Part shown: one piece after another, positions 51,139 to 61,491 of the stretch
How the letters are laid out: the number at the start of each line of letters is the position of its first letter
Position numbering within the stretch: the stretch's first letter is position 1
Origin: Strigamia acuminata
Lineage: Eukaryota > Arthropoda > Chilopoda > Geophilomorpha > Linotaeniidae
Assembly (NCBI GenBank): GCA_949358305.1
Contig: OX442317.1
Coordinates: forward strand, 1,240,001-1,304,000
Direction: 5' to 3'
DNA length: 64,000 nucleotides
The notes under the pieces: model-generated
Seen by the model: the letters and a program-made list of their open reading frames with translations, nothing else
What the model was told of the DNA's origin: nothing
Database searches by the model: none
Made by a program: the position numbers and the translations under genes

Positions 51139-51989
51139 AGGTGGGTTCACACTTGGAAGTAAAGTAAGGTAAAGTAAAGCAAGCTCAGATAAAGTAGAAG
51201 TAAGGTAATGCAAGCATGTTCACATTTGTTTGAAGTTAAAATAAGGATTATCCAATTTTGCAGTTGCACTTTTTTGTAAAACTTGAACATATAAAAACTA
51301 AAAGTGTTTCTAAATTTTTATTTCTTGTGTGGGTGTTTGTGTTTTTTTTCTACCTCCCTGCGCGCCTCGTCAAAGCGATGTTTGGCCGCATTCAATTGCA
51401 CAAATGCGGCCGATGTTCCGCCACATTTCCGCGATCGAATGCGGCCGATGTTCGGCCGCATTTGCGCGATCGAATGCGGCCGATGGTCCGCCACATTTGC
51501 GCGATCGAATGCGGCCAAACACCGTCCGCATTTGTGCAATTGAATGCGGGCAAACATCGCCCACATTTGTGCAATCGAATACGGGCGATGTTTGGCGAAC
51601 ATTTCGCGAAAACGTCGCGAAAACATCGCGAATAATAAATAAAAATACCTTGCGAAAACGTCGCGAACACGTCGCAAATAACAAATATAGATACGTCGCG
51701 AATATTTCGCGAAAACATTGCAAAACCGTCGCGAATAACGAATAAAAACGTTGCTAATAATGGCGGCGAATTTAGTCTCGTTCAATCTCGTTTAGTCTAA
51801 CCTTCTCGCGAGATTGAGATTGTTCCGGATTGGCTGGAAGTAAGCTTGCTGCATTGCGTTACTTCTTACTTCAAAACAAATTTGAAGTAGCTTTTTTGTT
51901 ACTTTACTGCAAAAACAATCCAACAATGCAATGCGCAGCAACATTGCGTTGCGTTACTTCATAGTGTAAACACAAATGTGAACCAACCT
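51139..51989. mobile_element. MITE with AGGTGGGTTCACA ends and internal CpG satellite
   Basis: An 851-bp insertion with ends AGGTGGGTTCACACTT and (inverted) AATGTGAACCAACCT, flanked by TAA on both sides (51136-51138, 51990-51992). The empty site is at 45426-45436 (AAAGGGTAAGTACTC). Beneath the ends are inverted AAGTAAGG/CTTACTT-rich zones. The centre is a satellite of AATGCGGCC/CGATCG units followed by short TCGCGAA units. The TAA duplication suggests a PIF/Harbinger-type origin. The many overlapping open frames come from the CpG-rich repeats and are not genes. Confidence 0.85.
51370..51745. repeat. CpG-rich palindromic satellite inside the MITE
   Basis: Five to six tandem units of about 35 bp built on GCGCGATCGAATGCGGCC and GATGTTCGGCCGCATTT, each nearly self-complementary, followed by shorter units of AAAACGTCGCGAA/AACATCGCGAA. 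The G+C and CG density contrast strongly with flanking DNA. Confidence 0.85.
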
Positions 51990-52945
51990 TAAGTACTCGT
52001 TTAATTTCATATTTCAATACAACTGGCGTGAAAATTTGGTTATTTCGGTTATAATTTTTCAAAAATTCAGTTACTCAAAAAATAGTGGGTGTAAGGTTAA
52101 TCAGGTAAGGTTATCTTATTTGTAAGGTTAATCAGGTAAAGTATGTGTTAATCTTGAAACCAAAATTTGAGAACGAATAAACTTGTTCTTTAAACATTAT
52201 CAACTGTCCTTCTTTTGCAATTCGTGAGATTTACCTTTATCCTTTAAGCAAATTAGCATTAAAGTGAATGCATCTTCCTTCCTTGTGATTGACAGCACAA
52301 GAATAATGCGGATATATTTATACATTAGATAAATTTTCAATCGAAACTCCTTCCAGAAATTTGTCTAAATCAAGCTCATTCACTTTCGTAAATGCGTACA
52401 AGATTACTTGTGACATTCCGATTTGATTTAAGTTCGTTATTAAAACAATCTGAATCCACGATTGAAAAATTGTATAATAACAATTAGGAAGCACGCTGAA
52501 TTGTTGGATTCTTGGCAGAGTCTCGGTTTGAATTGATGTAATACTCAATAAGTAGTTATAACTACTTAGTCTAAATAAGCATACTTATTTACAATAAGAC
52601 TTGTTTATTTTATTTAATAATTGAAATCTCATGTCGGGAATATTGTCATTTGAGCGCGCAGAATCTGCGGCTTCACTGCGAAGCATTGCTCTCTTTGTCG
52701 CTAGGCAACAGACAGCAAAGAAGTCCATCGCTAGATTTGAACGGTATTTCGTTGTTTACTCGACTTTATCGAGTATCAAACGTAAATTTTAACTACATAG
52801 TACATATTATAAATACTTTATTTAAAAGGTGTCTAAATCGTTTTGTACTGACAAGAGAAGCTTTTCCAAAATAGTTTCTCGCTATTAGTTGTTAGACTAT
52901 TAGTTGTCAGACAACAACGAATACATCCAAACATCGGGACAAACT

Positions 52946-53275
52946 TTATTTTGAACTCCGTTCTTGCGAATGCCCCTGTCGTAGCAGGTGGACCGGTAAT
53001 GGTAATGCCACAATACCAATGAATCCAAGAATCAACAGTGGTAAAAGTAGCAGGTGTATTGGTAGAGTTATTAGCACAATAACGAAGAAGATAGCTACAA
53101 CAATAAGCAAAACACCACCGATGATGATGCTGAATGGCTCGAGTCTTTCGACTGCTGAGTTATTTCTTTCAGCTTTCGCATCTCCGGTCTCGTGTTGTAA
53201 ATGCGGCTTCAATGAATCGCCCAACACCAAAGAATTGGCCAGTCCACAAATCACAATTAGCCACAAAGAAAACAT
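52946..53275 (-). CDS. Small signal-peptide/transmembrane protein, copy 2 (inverted, altered C-terminus)
   Basis: Minus-strand copy of the gene at 46422-46712. The ATG at 53275-53273 gives the identical signal peptide (MFSLWLIVICGLANSLVLG), the polar stretch and the first hydrophobic segment (FSIIIGGVLLIVVAIFFVIV). Homology stops near 52990, just inside the last hydrophobic segment. The frame then runs into unrelated sequence (LPVHLLRQGHSQERSSK) before a stop. The normal 3' end with AATAAA is lost. The leader intron and TATA region are retained on the right side (to about 53420). Probably a truncated copy with a new tail; expression unknown. Confidence 0.5.
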   Translation of the reverse strand: MFSLWLIVICGLANSLVLGDSLKPHLQHETGDAKAERNNSAVERLEPFSIIIGGVLLIVVAIFFVIVLITLPIHLLLLPLLILGFIGIVALPLPVHLLRQGHSQERSSK

Positions 53276-53733
53276 AATTATTGCTGGCAAAATCTGCAAT
53301 TCAATTTCTTAATTTGATGTTTACAATTACTTGAGATAAATTGGAGCTTACCAAATGTTTGTTTCTCCAAGTGCGTGATAATTGAATTCTATCAACTGCT
53401 GATGCTCTATATAGGGTATAATTCAACAATATGCGCAATAAAGCTTATATTCATATCTGATTAATTGATTCTGGATTTTACAGCATTCTTCTAACAACCT
53501 TGATTGTGGCAGTTCTCGAATTTAGGACAATGCCTCAGCATTGGTTATTGTTTTGTAATCAAGATAATCGTTTTGCACGTGTTTGTTACAATGAAATTAT
53601 GTACAAAATGGGCGGATAGACTATAGTTATTTGATCTTACTTGCACAGATTATTGTTGAAATTATCAGGCGTCGTAATAAAACATCTTGTGTTTGACGTC
53701 CATCAATATTTCAAATGGCTCAAAGAAGAATAG

Positions 53734-53909
53734 GTGCACCATTATTTAAGTCACTTATGCAGTAACTATTTTTTCACTTCTCCTTATTTCACTTATTTGA
53801 CTTCTTTCAAAACGACTTATAAGAAATATGACACAAAAGTCGTCATATCCGGTTGTGAGAAGTCAATCAAGTGAAAGAAGTCACTTCTTCTTATTGATAT
53901 TGAATGCAC
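53734..53909. mobile_element. Short AGGTGCA MITE
   Basis: Inverted ends AGGTGCACCATTATTTAAG and ...CTTATTGATATTGAATGCACCT surround a roughly 130-bp core with AAGTCACTT/AAGTGAAAGAAGTCACTT repeats. End sequence is related to the element at 59857-60285. No clean target duplication (AAT against ATT). Confidence 0.6.
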
Positions 53910-54504
53910 CTATTATTGTATTCTCAAAGTCAAGTCAAGGAAATGAAATGGGTTTTCCCCTTTTACGTATTTTACATATTTACATCAATTGCAAGTAAGA
54001 TTGCAATCACTATTCATTGATTTTGCTTGATTAGTGAGATTTTGTAGGATTTGTTTGATGTGGTCGTTGAATTTCCATATTTGTTGGTTTTGTTGAATTG
54101 GTTTTTGAGGTGACTTCCACTTGACACCATCTAAATCCGTATTGTTGTTGTTAGATTGGTGTACAGTGGAGTCTCGTTATTGTTACTGCAACTCTCACTG
54201 CTTTGGTTTTCTTCTTTGAGTAATTTGAAATATTGATGGACGTCAAACACGAGATGTTTTATTACGACGCCTGATAATTTCAACAATAATCTGTGCAAGT
54301 AAGATCAAATAACTATGGTCTATCCGCCCATTTTGTACATAATTTCATTGTAACAAACACGTGCAAAACGATTATCTTGATTACAAAACAATAACCAATG
54401 CTGAGGCATTGTCCTAAAGGTTGTTAGAAGAATGCTGTAAAATCCAGAATCAATTAATCAGATATGAATATATGCTTTATTACGCATATTGTTGAATTAT
54501 ACGC

Positions 54505-54566
54505 TATATAGAGCATCAGCAGTTGATAGAATTCTATTATCACGCACTTGGAGGAACAAACATTTG
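54505..54566 (+). promoter_or_regulatory. TATA promoter and untranslated first exon of small-protein gene, copy 3
   Basis: CTATATAGAGCATCAGCAG and the leader ending CAAACATTTG with donor GTAAGC are the same as in copy 1. The acceptor precedes 54624. Confidence 0.6.
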
Positions 54567-54642
54567 GTAAGCTCTAATTTATCTCAAGTAATTGTAAACA
54601 CCAAATTAAGAAATTGAATTGCAGATTTTGCCAGCAATAATT

Positions 54643-54930
54643 ATGTTTTCTTTGTGGCTAATTGTGATTTGTGGACTGGCCAATTCTTTGGTGTTGGGCG
54701 ATTCATTGAAGCCGCATTTACAATACGAGACCGGAGATGCGAAAGCTGAAACAAATAAGTCAGCAGTCGAAAGACTCGAGCCATTCAGCATCGTCATCGG
54801 TGGTGCTTTGCTTATTGCTGTAGTTTTCTTCTTCTTTATTGTGCTTGCAACTTTACCAATACACCTGCTACTTATACCACTGTTGTTTCTTGCATTCCTT
54901 GGTATTGTGGTATTTATACTCCTATTGTGA
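54643..54930 (+). CDS. Small signal-peptide/transmembrane protein, copy 3
   Basis: A 95-residue homologue of the gene at 46422-46712, in the right copy of the segmental duplication. The signal peptide is identical (MFSLWLIVICGLANSLVLG). The polar part differs by several substitutions (SLKPHLQYETGDAKAETNKS). The hydrophobic half is kept (FSIVIGGALLIAVVFFFFIV, LLLIPLLFLAFLGIVVFILL). AATAAA is at 54954-54959. All three copies keep an open frame through the signal peptide and first membrane segment, which is mild evidence for selection or for recent duplication. Confidence 0.6.
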   Translation: MFSLWLIVICGLANSLVLGDSLKPHLQYETGDAKAETNKSAVERLEPFSIVIGGALLIAVVFFFFIVLATLPIHLLLIPLLFLAFLGIVVFILLL

Positions 54931-55655
54931 GCTTTGTAACCAATAACACTGGGAATAAAACAATAAATTGCATCTTGATATTTGTTTGAATTGAAACAGT
55001 GAATTTGAAACAAAGACATGAACCCAACAAACAACGAAGAACTGAACAGACAAAGTGCCCGGCATCACATTCTAAAAATTAGGTTAGGATTTAGGAAGTT
55101 GCCATTGGTGGAATCAAACATTTTAACCTGAAGACTGACCCAAGTGCTCGACGGGTCATTTCGACTCCTGAGGCATCGAGGGATTCTGGAAAGTTTTTGA
55201 ATTTAGTGTCATAAATGACCCTAAAAACACCAACAGGGTGAGACTTGATTAATTTTAAAAACGAAAGTTGGCATTGTGATGGGTGTCTGCATTGGAACAC
55301 ATTAGAACAACGTTGGAACGACTTGGAACAGAATTGAAACGACTACTTGGAATGACTTCAAATAGAATTGGAAGATCAGTCGTATTGCGCACTACTTTTT
55401 AGGTGTGGCCAGTTCCGGCACTGCTATTTCCACACTCCGATGTTTACATTCCAGTTTCAGCTGCTTTTACTTAATATTTTTTTTAGTAATCTGGAAAATC
55501 CCATTTTTCTTTGAGACATGATAGCTCAGAGCACTGAATTTCTTACGTCTTAGCTCTTACGTAAATGATAGCGATAACCTTCCACCTTGGACGAACGCTA
55601 GTGTTCGATCAAGCTTCCACCAGACTTGAGTAAAAGGAAAAACCTATTGCAAATA

Positions 55656-56643
55656 AAAAAATATCCGAACTCAAGTTACAGGATTTGATCTGTAACTAAA
55701 TGCCAAGTAAATTATGTTATCGGTTATCAGTTTGGATGATAACTATATTTTCACAGAGAACAAACATTTTTTAAAAATAAAATGTTTGTCATTACTTGAC
55801 TGATTATTATTATTACACACAAAATAATTAACACACATTCAGGTTTGTATTAGAATGTTTTGATCGCTGAACTGATTCCATTTTAATTTCTTGTTAAATC
55901 CAGTTTCACCTAATTTGTTTCCCAATAAAGTGCCCCATTTGCCTTATTCTGTTACATAAACATCCTTTTCCCTTTATTTTCCTTAAAAAACAAACAAACA
56001 CATCAAAACCAACATTTTTTATCATTAAAAAGTGTTGTAACATTTGTAAATTTCTGAATAAATAGATAATTTTTTTTTTTTATATTTTTTTATTTTTTAT
56101 TTTTTATTTTAAAAAGAGAGATAGTTGCTGGTTTCCTTATTGAAAACCAAGTTTGGAGCTTCAGCGGATGTGCATTGCATTGTGAAGCAGCAGCAAAAAA
56201 GTTCATTGGAAAATCCATTAATTCTGGATGCTGACGTCACACTACACTTTCCGTACTGAATATATATTGGCACAACATGGTCGAAACCTGTACAAGTGCA
56301 AAATTAGAGCTGAAAACAGGTACGTTAACATAAATACATATGTGAACTTCAGAGGCGGATTTTTGGTCTGTGTAACCTTCCTTTGGGGCCCTGCTTAAAA
56401 GAAATTTCAAAAATAAGTGTTTGAATATTTATTAATTTTTTTGATATTCAGGGGCCCCCATAGCCACATGGGGGCTCTTTTTCTAAAAATCTATAAATCC
56501 GCTCTTTATGATTTGACAAAACCTTGAATTGTGTGATTTTTAAGTGATTTTATACACAACTCATTTATATCACCAGCTCGAGGTTAATTAATTTATATAA
56601 CACTTTTTACATGTCTTTTTTTTTTTTTTTAGGTTTTGTGAAG
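55656..56643. other. Intergenic region upstream of GH16 gene
   Basis: AT-rich, with T-runs near 56069-56108. No coding frame of note. GATATTCAGGGGCCCCCATAG near 56451 and GGTCTGGGGGCCCTTTT near 61439 share a GGGGCCC-bearing motif that may belong to an unnamed repeat. Confidence 0.4.
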
Positions 56644-57805
56644 ATGAATATTTTTGTATTTTTAGTTAATTTAATGCTGGTTACTGGCAATGAGTGGGAT
56701 CTCATTTGGCAAGACAATTTTGACGACCACATTGATTCACAAAACTGGGGCTACGAAATAGGAGATGGTTGTCCCATCATTTGTGGTTGGGGCAACAATG
56801 AATTGCAGTATTACACAAACTCGAGCAGTAATTCTTATGTTACTGGTGGTCACTTGGTGATTGAAGCAAAGAAAGAAAACTTACACGACAAGTAAGAAAT
56901 TTAAGCGTAAACTTAGAGGTTACGAGTGAATTAAGTTAAAGAAGCCATGGTTCACCGCACAATTAAAATCACTAGGAAAGTGCTTATTGATATGCAGTCG
57001 ATGTTTTTCTGAGAATTTCTGTTGATATTTAATTGACATTTAAATGATGTCACACAATCATCTAAATCCAAAGGTGATTGTGTGACATTTAAATAATAAT
57101 TTGTCACATCTTATACCAGTGAGTTTTGCACTGCCTGGTGGATACAGTCGAAAACGCTCATTCTGCACGTGTGCTTCAAGCTGGACTGGGATGATTTTTA
57201 TGTCCAAGGCTGTACATTGAGATTAAGTGGCCTTAGTCTTTGTTGTGGTAATTTTTGGTTTTTCTATCAGGCAATACACCTCGGCAAGAATGATCACTCG
57301 AGGAAAAGCTCAATGGCGGTATGGAAAATTCCAAATTCGCGCCAAACTGCCGAAAGGAAGTGGAGTATGGTCCGCAATTTGGATGCTGCCTGTCAACAAC
57401 ATTCTTGGCAATTGGCCACGCAGTGGTGAGATCGACATTGTAGAATTATTAGGACAAGAATCAGCTGTTGCACATTGTACTGCTCACTACGGTGATGCGT
57501 ATGACAACAAGGGCCAGCAGAGCACTAGTTACACTCTTTCGGAAGGATCCTTTGCTGACGACTTCCATTTGTTCGAGATCATATGGAAAGATGACAAAAT
57601 CACTTGGTACATTGATGGCAATAAAGTGCAAGAAGTGATCAATGGTCAAACGCCGCCTTTCACTTATCCCTTCAATTCGGATGACTTCTTCATGGTTTTA
57701 AATGTGGCAGTTGGCGGGAATTGGCCCGGAAGTCCTAAAGAAGACACCATCTTTCCAGTCAAAATGGAGGTTGATTATGTTAGAATATACAAAAGCAAAA
57801 GTTAA
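56644..57805 (+). CDS. GH16 endo-beta-1,3-glucanase (laminarinase)
   Basis: Two exons, 56644-56891 and 57271-57805; 783 nt, 260 residues. Signal peptide MNIFVFLVNLMLVTG, then the GH16 fold from EWDLIWQDNFDD. Landmarks are GWGNNELQYYT, YTSARMIT, WRYGKFQIRAKLPKGSGVWS, the catalytic motif GEIDIVELLG and VNVAVGGNWPG-like LNVAVGGNWPG. Both catalytic glutamates and the intervening aspartate of ExDxxE are present, unlike the inactive GNBP/beta-GRP relatives, so a secreted active enzyme is predicted. It would cleave beta-1,3-glucans of fungi, algae or plants in the gut or in immunity. The length matches a single catalytic domain with no carbohydrate-binding module. An in-frame ATG 33 bases upstream (56611) would add a poly-Phe stretch after a T-run and is less likely. 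AATAAA overlaps the stop (57804-57809). Confidence 0.92.
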
Positions 57806-57809
57806 TAAA

Positions 57810-59856
57810 ACTCAATTTTTATTCTTACTTTGACAAGTTGATGTTATTATTATTTATTTATTTATTGATTGATTGATTTCTTGTTCTTTAGACATGACTA
57901 ACACTTCAAGTGATTCCAAGAGAACATCACACAGACTGCTTGAGTATCTGAAATATTTGTTTATATGTGGCTTAGGCTTAGTAAATAAGCTGTTAAACTA
58001 ATAATACCCCTTCAAGACTGCAAAAGTGAATTTTTAGTTGAAATATTTCAATTTTTTTAAAACTTTTTACTGGATCTTTCAAAAGCAATTTTATTGTCTT
58101 TGAAATAAATTTAATAATGAATAATCTGACAATTTTTTTAGCATATTATCTATGATGGTACAAACAAAACAAAGCAAACAGGACAGTAGCGCCCTCTTGT
58201 TTCTTGTGGAGATTATTTTTTGCTTTAAAACTACTCAGCTAGAGGTCACTAGAGTATGATGAGTGGGTTTGAAAAGATAAATTGCTGTGCATTTTATCTC
58301 GCAGATATTAATCTACAAGCTCATTGAATGCAAAGTGTTTCTAATTTGCATTTTGCTGGATTGTTCTGTTATTGCACATGAGTAAGTCTAATTAAAGTGG
58401 GACTCAGGGGAGGGGGAGGGGGTTTAGTTTCTGCTTTTTCTAGTCATGAAATAGCTGCAGTTTTGACCAGAAGCAATTTTCCAGTGGGTAGTGATGGTGA
58501 TGTTGGTGGTGAGAGTGGTGCATAGCAATATCCTTAATGTCCTTCCTTCCCTTCACCCACAGCACTCTTGATTTAGCATTCAGGAACAATCTCAGGAACA
58601 GATTTCTCTCTCTGCATGGTTGCTTCACACAAATTGTGATAAATAACAATGGTGGAGTGCACCAAACTGCTGCCATTTTATAGCTTGAACAAACTTAATG
58701 AAAAATCTTTTAAGTATTCTATTTTTTTCCTTCTTTTCCTTCTCTTAGATGAGTTTTAAGGCCACAAACTTATTTGCATGGTAATTCTTATTGATCAGTT
58801 GTGCCAATGTGGATGAGGTCATACATATTCTATCCCATAATACATTGGTGCAGATGCACCCAGCATATAAATAGTGCACATTTTATGGCTGTGTGCAAAT
58901 TTCTTTCCTACAGAAAAAAAATTATTATTTGGACATCCGAAGAATAATATTTATGTAGGCAATAATTCATCTGGTAAGGTAAAATCAATAGAATGAAGTT
59001 TTTGCATTAAAAATTTGTCAATTTTCTAATTTTGCTGTTTTCTAAATAAAAAGTTGCATCTTTCACTTGCAGATGGAACTCTTGAGCAATTTAATCAAGT
59101 TGAGTGTACTAGTGACTCTTGGGGGAACTGCAGTCTCTCCTTTAATGTCCATTTTCTCTTATCTTGGGCTTTAATGGCTGATTGCACTTGAATACCCACA
59201 CAAGCACAAAGTTGCCTCAGCAACAAGATTCTAAAAAATGTTGCGCTATTGCAATTTATTTCCATAAGTTTGCATTGTGACTTAATGATTTATTGTCATA
59301 AATTGAGCAAGCACAACTGGTTGTTGGGAAATGCAGTGTTGCAGTCATAATCCAGAGTGGGTTTGTCAATCAGATGAAATCCCCCTTACAGCACTGGAAA
59401 TGAAGCCAATTTAAAGCTGATGCACAAGTTTTAAATGAGTTAAAGTGACAGGATCAGTGATCTGGAAAATGGGTTTGCACTTTTCTATACCGAGTTGTGA
59501 GTTTTATTGTGTTTCTACACAACTGACAATTTATTGATGATTTTTATCTGCTGCAATTCAGAGCTGGGGAATAAAAATAATGGAAAAAGCTTAATTGGGT
59601 TGCTTGTGTTGTCAGATTGAACAGATAATTTGATCTGGTTAAGGGATCACCTGCAACTGAAAGAAATGTTGCACAGCCAAGGAAATCTAAAGGGAGATGT
59701 ACTCTAATTTTTTTAGAGACATCTGTGAATATAAGAAATGTATTTGGCGTATTTGGTAGCGTGCACACTGGTCACGCTTGGTCTTTTTATTCATTGGTTG
59801 TATATTTTCAAGATGACTGAGTATCTCATTGCTACGTAGTTCTTTGTTTTCATTAG
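57810..59856. other. Non-coding region, nothing recognised
   Basis: No gene or repeat recognised. Low-repeat AT-rich sequence with many TTTAT/ATTTA and TTGCAATTTAT-type motifs. The open frames present lack splice sites and domain signals. Confidence 0.4.
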
Positions 59857-60285
59857 GTGCGTTCAATTTGCGAAAGGATAGAAGAATCTTTCCTTTTGTT
59901 ATTTTTGAAACCGGAAGTGACGTTAAAAACGTCATCATTTCCGAAAGGAAAGTAGCCAAAGTTTCTTTCGCAAAAGGTACCAAACCGGTTACTTTTCTTC
60001 CTTTCACTTTTGCTTTTGCGGATGCGCATTAGTCATTTGTCAGCCAAACCAACAATCAAGTAAAGGTTTTCACCTGTTGTAATGGTAAAACATTTGTTTT
60101 AATCGAAAAAACGTTTGTTAGTTACTAAAAACCGGATTACAGCATGCTAAAACTCGAATTTGCGCATGTGCAAACGAAAGGAAAGTAACAACAATTAAGT
60201 GCATTCATTCTAAAAGTACCTTTTCTTCCTTTGTGAAAGTAAGAAAAGGAACGATTTTTCTTTCATTTCGCAAATTGAATGCACC
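59857..60285. mobile_element. MITE with AGGTGCGTTCAATTTGCG ends
   Basis: A 429-bp element. The left end AGGTGCGTTCAATTTGCGAA is inverted at the right (TTCGCAAATTGAATGCACCT), with ATT on both sides. Sub-terminal zones carry inverted GAAAGGAxAGAA and TTTCxTTC runs and the palindrome TGCGCATGTGC. Relatives: the partial copy at 1420-1553 and the short element at 53734-53909. Confidence 0.8.
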
Positions 60286-60289
60286 TATT

Positions 60290-61460
60290 GTATTTAATGT
60301 TCTTATTCCAAATTGGCACTGTCGACGGCATTTTGGAACTAAACCGACAGGTCTGTTGAAATTCCGGGTTTCATTTTGGTTTTGCAATCCGCAAAGACTT
60401 GTGGGAAAAAAAAGTTGCAACCAAAATGAATGAGAAATTCAAAATCAATAGAAAAGCAATATTTGAGAAACTAGTCCATAAAAGTGGTTCGTACCATTGA
60501 TGCACATTCATTTTTGGAGATATTGGAAAAAATTCAGTGGCAGTAGCAGAAGGAGCAACTATATGGCACAATTGGATTTATAGGTACCATAAGAACAAAT
60601 CCCCCTTGGAACCACTTTGGCGCCAACACAGCTATAAAGGAAAAAAGTGCACAGTTTATCTTATTAAAGACTATTAAAAAATCAAGGGGGAGACATGAGA
60701 CTCGAGTATAATTCTCCAGCACCCATTTCCTCACACTTTAGGCTTAATTATTTCTTAATTCTTGGAATAAATTTATTAAAGGATGTTTTTCCACTCCTAA
60801 CATGCAGTGACAGTTATCTGAATGGCTCGGACTTAGCTTGAAATATGTGGATGGGAAAAAAAGCCATTTGACTTTGAGATGTGACCATAAGCAATAACTT
60901 GGCTTCTTACAATTCAGCAAGAGTTGGGAGTCGAGGTGGGATTATTGGATCAAAGTGGGAGTTCAGTTTTATAACCTTTCACAGTTGTAAAAGAAATTTA
61001 TTCTTTGCAATCTTTGGTCATCAGTCATTTTGATCTCGCTTTCCTCTCACACAGTGGGATTCTATGATTTAGTAGGTCTCTTGTCGCTGCAGTAGGTGAC
61101 TTAACACCATACCAAGGTCAGGATCATATTAGGCCTATTGTGCTGGCACAAATACGCTTGATTATTAAGATGGAATAAGGCTTTTTTGGCAGCTTTTTTT
61201 CCTCCTCTTTTTCGACACATGTTGAAGGTGGAAAATTAAATTTCTTTCAGAATTTACAATTGATGATCATTGATCAAGGTTTGTGGGGTTTTTAATTTTT
61301 TTTTTTTTTTACTATATGTTTACAGGTGGTGAATTAGGGTGACTAGATTTTCTGGGAAGATAAACCGGGACTTTTGAAGAATTTTTTTTCTACAATTATT
61401 TTAACGGATTTTCAAGGTCTCCAGAAGCGGATTTACGGTCTGGGGGCCCTTTTCTGCTTT

Positions 61461-61491
<31 letters not shown>

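Larger units (their letters stand above)
49138..55655. repeat. Segmental duplication, right copy opened by insertions
   Basis: Same order as 45055-47434 but 6.5 kb long. Extra sequence lies at 49326-50956 (with the MITE 49927-50599 inside), at 51139-51989 (one MITE) and at about 52076-53905 (carrying an inverted copy of the small-protein gene). The SANT-like coding sequence next to the left copy is not repeated here; only its upstream region is. Confidence 0.75.

Noticed and set aside
51258-51785. Several overlapping 79-155 codon frames on both strands
   Set aside because: Stop-poor frames produced by CG-rich tandem repeats inside a MITE.
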